A DNA stretch of 6,924 nucleotides from Pseudomonadota bacterium. GTDB lineage: Bacteria > Desulfobacterota > Desulfarculia > Desulfarculales > JAHJDS01. This document shows, piece after piece, positions 5,911 to 6,924 of the stretch. Where the stretch lies: NCBI GenBank assembly GCA_018812395.1, contig JAHJDS010000337.1, positions 1-6,924 on the forward strand. Direction: 5' to 3'. The translations under genes were made by a program, and so were the position numbers. Below the pieces are notes generated by a model. That model had not been told where the DNA came from. It did no database searches and worked only from the letters and a program-made list of their open reading frames with translations. Within the stretch, counting starts at the first letter, position 1, and each line of letters starts with the position of its first letter.

Positions 5911-5930
5911 ACCAATCACCTTGATATAAT
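5901..5930 (+). promoter_or_regulatory. Candidate extended -10 promoter for the ADP-ribosylglycohydrolase
   Basis: A perfect TATAAT (5925-5930) preceded by TGA (extended -10, TGnTATAAT) lies 18 nt after TTGTCG (5901-5906; 4 of 6). Transcription would start near 5937, giving a leader of about 94 nt. The -35 box lies within the first codons of the divergent TPR-SPOR gene. Confidence 0.6.
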
Positions 5931-5959
5931 TTGTAGACCACTCCGGCCCTAAAAATCAA
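5930..5959 (-). promoter_or_regulatory. Candidate promoter for the TPR-SPOR gene
   Basis: On the minus strand TTGATT (5959-5954; 4 of 6) and TACAAA (5935-5930; 4 of 6) are 18 nt apart. The start site would fall near 5923, directly before the SD. The match is moderate; it shares its -10 area with the promoter of the opposite gene. Confidence 0.4.
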
Positions 5960-5971
5960 GGTCGGTCCGGC

Positions 5972-6025
5972 GGGGGGGGTAGCCGGGGTGGCGACGCACC
6001 CGGCGTCGGTCGGGTGACGGGGGGG
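5972..6025 (+). promoter_or_regulatory. Structured G-rich leader with two mutually exclusive hairpins
   Basis: CGACGC (5992-5997) can pair with GCGTCG (6003-6008) around a 5-nt loop, or CACCCG (5997-6002) can pair with CGGGTG (6011-6016) around an 8-nt loop; the two cannot form together. The second ends 2 nt before the G7 tract (6019-6025) that must serve as the SD. A G8 run (5972-5979) and GGGG (5984-5987) precede them. Both are perfect 6-bp stems, but such stems arise readily in GC-rich DNA. Confidence 0.35.
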
Positions 6026-6030
6026 CAATC

Positions 6031-6924
6031 ATGGACCGGGCCAGTCGGGTCAAGGGGGCGGTCCTCGGTCACGCCGTGGGCGACGCCCTGGGCGTGCCGG
6101 TGGAAGGTCTTTCCCGGGACCGGCTGCGACAAGATCCAGTGCGGGACATGCGGGGCGGCGGGTCTCACGGTCTACCGCCCGGCTTCTGGTCGGACGACAC
6201 CACGTTGATGCTGGCCCTCCTGGACACGATGACACCCGAACCCGATCTGGACCAAACGGCCCGCCACTTCATCGCCTGGCTCGAGGAGGGCCGCTTCACG
6301 CCGGGCGGCTTCGCCTTTGGCATCGGCCGGACCACCTATCAGGCCACCCTGCGCCTGGCGGCCGGAGTAGAGCCCACCCGGGCCGGGGGCAGGGGCGAGT
6401 GGTCCAACGGCAACGGGTCGCTGATGCGTATCCTGCCGATGTCGCTTTTGGGGCGCCTGGACGAACCGGCGCTCCTGGCCATGACCCACCGGGCCAGCCG
6501 GCTGACCCACGCCCACCCTCGGTCCCAGATGGCCTGCGGCTTGTTCGTCCTTTTGGCCCGACGGATATTGGACGGCGTCGAGCCGGTGCGGGCCTACCAG
6601 GAGGCGGCCCGGGCGGGACAGAGGCACTACGACGCCCCTCCCTTTAGAGATGAACTGGCCCATCACGCCCGGTTTTTGAGCGGCGAGTTGCCGGGGCTCG
6701 CCGAATCCGAGATCGCGTCCGGGGTGTACGTGGTCGAGACGTTGGAGGCGGCCGTCTGGTGCCTGCTCAACTCCGGGAGCTTCGAGGAAGCGGTCCTGAG
6801 GGCGGTGAATTTGGGCGGCGACACGGACACCACCGGCGCCGTGACCGGCGGGCTGGCCGGGGCCTGTTTCGGTTTTTCGGCCATTCCAGACCAATGGCTT
6901 CGCGTCCTGGCCAAGGCCGATCGA
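6031..6924 (+). CDS. ADP-ribosylglycohydrolase family protein (3' end outside window)
   Basis: The frame is open from ATG 6031 to the right edge (298 residues, no stop), near the usual family length of about 300, so only a short tail is missing. ADP-ribosylglycohydrolases (DraG/ARH family) use two magnesium ions to remove ADP-ribose from modified Arg or related groups, or from free ADP-ribose derivatives. Visible motifs are GAVLGHAVGDALGVPVE (9-25), the metal motif SDDT at 54-57, the substrate-loop region NGNGSLMRILP (126-136), THAH at 159-162, and the second metal motif LGGDTDTTGAVTGG (261-274). All expected acidic metal ligands (Asp55, Asp56, Asp264, Asp266) are present, so it should be active. 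The SD is unusual, a G7 tract 5 nt from the ATG. No partner ADP-ribosyltransferase (such as DraT) is in the window; a link to nitrogenase control or a toxin system cannot be shown. Confidence 0.92.
   Translation, partial: MDRASRVKGAVLGHAVGDALGVPVEGLSRDRLRQDPVRDMRGGGSHGLPPGFWSDDTTLMLALLDTMTPEPDLDQTARHFIAWLEEGRFTPGGFAFGIGRTTYQATLRLAAGVEPTRAGGRGEWSNGNGSLMRILPMSLLGRLDEPALLAMTHRASRLTHAHPRSQMACGLFVLLARRILDGVEPVRAYQEAARAGQRHYDAPPFRDELAHHARFLSGELPGLAESEIASGVYVVETLEAAVWCLLNSGSFEEAVLRAVNLGGDTDTTGAVTGGLAGACFGFSAIPDQWLRVLAKADR

Noticed and set aside
4637..6028. Long minus-strand open frame (463 codons) overlapping the TPR-SPOR gene in another frame
   Set aside because: It is Gly/Pro/Arg-rich without recognisable motifs, while the overlapping frame has a signal peptide, TPRs and a SPOR domain.
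6172..6894. Minus-strand open frame (240 codons) opposite the ADP-ribosylglycohydrolase
   Set aside because: The + strand frame has all family motifs; the minus frame is a shadow of GC-rich codons.

Overview
The window is GC-rich (GGC/GTC/CTG/GAC-dominated codon use) and reads as chromosomal DNA of a Gram-negative bacterium, most likely a Desulfobacterota (deltaproteobacterial) genome. The basis is the cluster tRNA nucleotidyltransferase - M50 peptidase - scpA - scpB - rluB, which resembles gene orders known from that group, together with a SPOR-domain envelope protein. The lineage is an inference, not a measurement.

Region 1 (1-3140) is a compact housekeeping cluster on the + strand: the 3' end of a tRNA nucleotidyltransferase/poly(A) polymerase-family gene, an integral-membrane M50 (site-2-protease-like) metallopeptidase, ScpA and ScpB (the kleisin and winged-helix partners of SMC in chromosome condensation), and an RsuA/RluB-type pseudouridine synthase. 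Stops and starts overlap by 8 bp (1st/2nd genes) and 4 bp (scpA/scpB, scpB/rluB), with GTG and TTG starts, so translation is probably coupled. A good sigma70-like promoter lies between the peptidase and scpA, so scpA-scpB-rluB can form its own transcript.

Region 2 (3141-4157) is about 1 kb with no clean intact gene in the six frames. It is not empty: it holds two PAS-domain fragments. The first (3151-3379) reads through only if one G is removed from a run of nine. The second (frame ending at 3929) is open much further upstream than its usable start codons, and joins a well-placed SD and ATG at 3418 if one C is added to a run of four. I read this as a decaying sensory gene or gene pair, or an assembly with homopolymer errors. 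A perfect 7+1+7 palindrome sits between the fragments, and an AT-rich promoter zone (about 3930-4030) follows.

Region 3 (4158-4715) encodes an XRE-family regulator with a C-terminal cupin domain. It converges, with 13 bp between stops, on a secreted TPR-SPOR protein (4729-5910, minus strand). Region 4 (5900-6924) is a divergent intergenic region with candidate promoters for both strands and a structured, G-rich leader, followed by an ADP-ribosylglycohydrolase whose 3' end lies beyond the window.

No tRNA, rRNA, CRISPR array, insertion sequence or defence system was recognised. The parts most worth a second look are the broken PAS region and the structured leader of the ADP-ribosylglycohydrolase gene.
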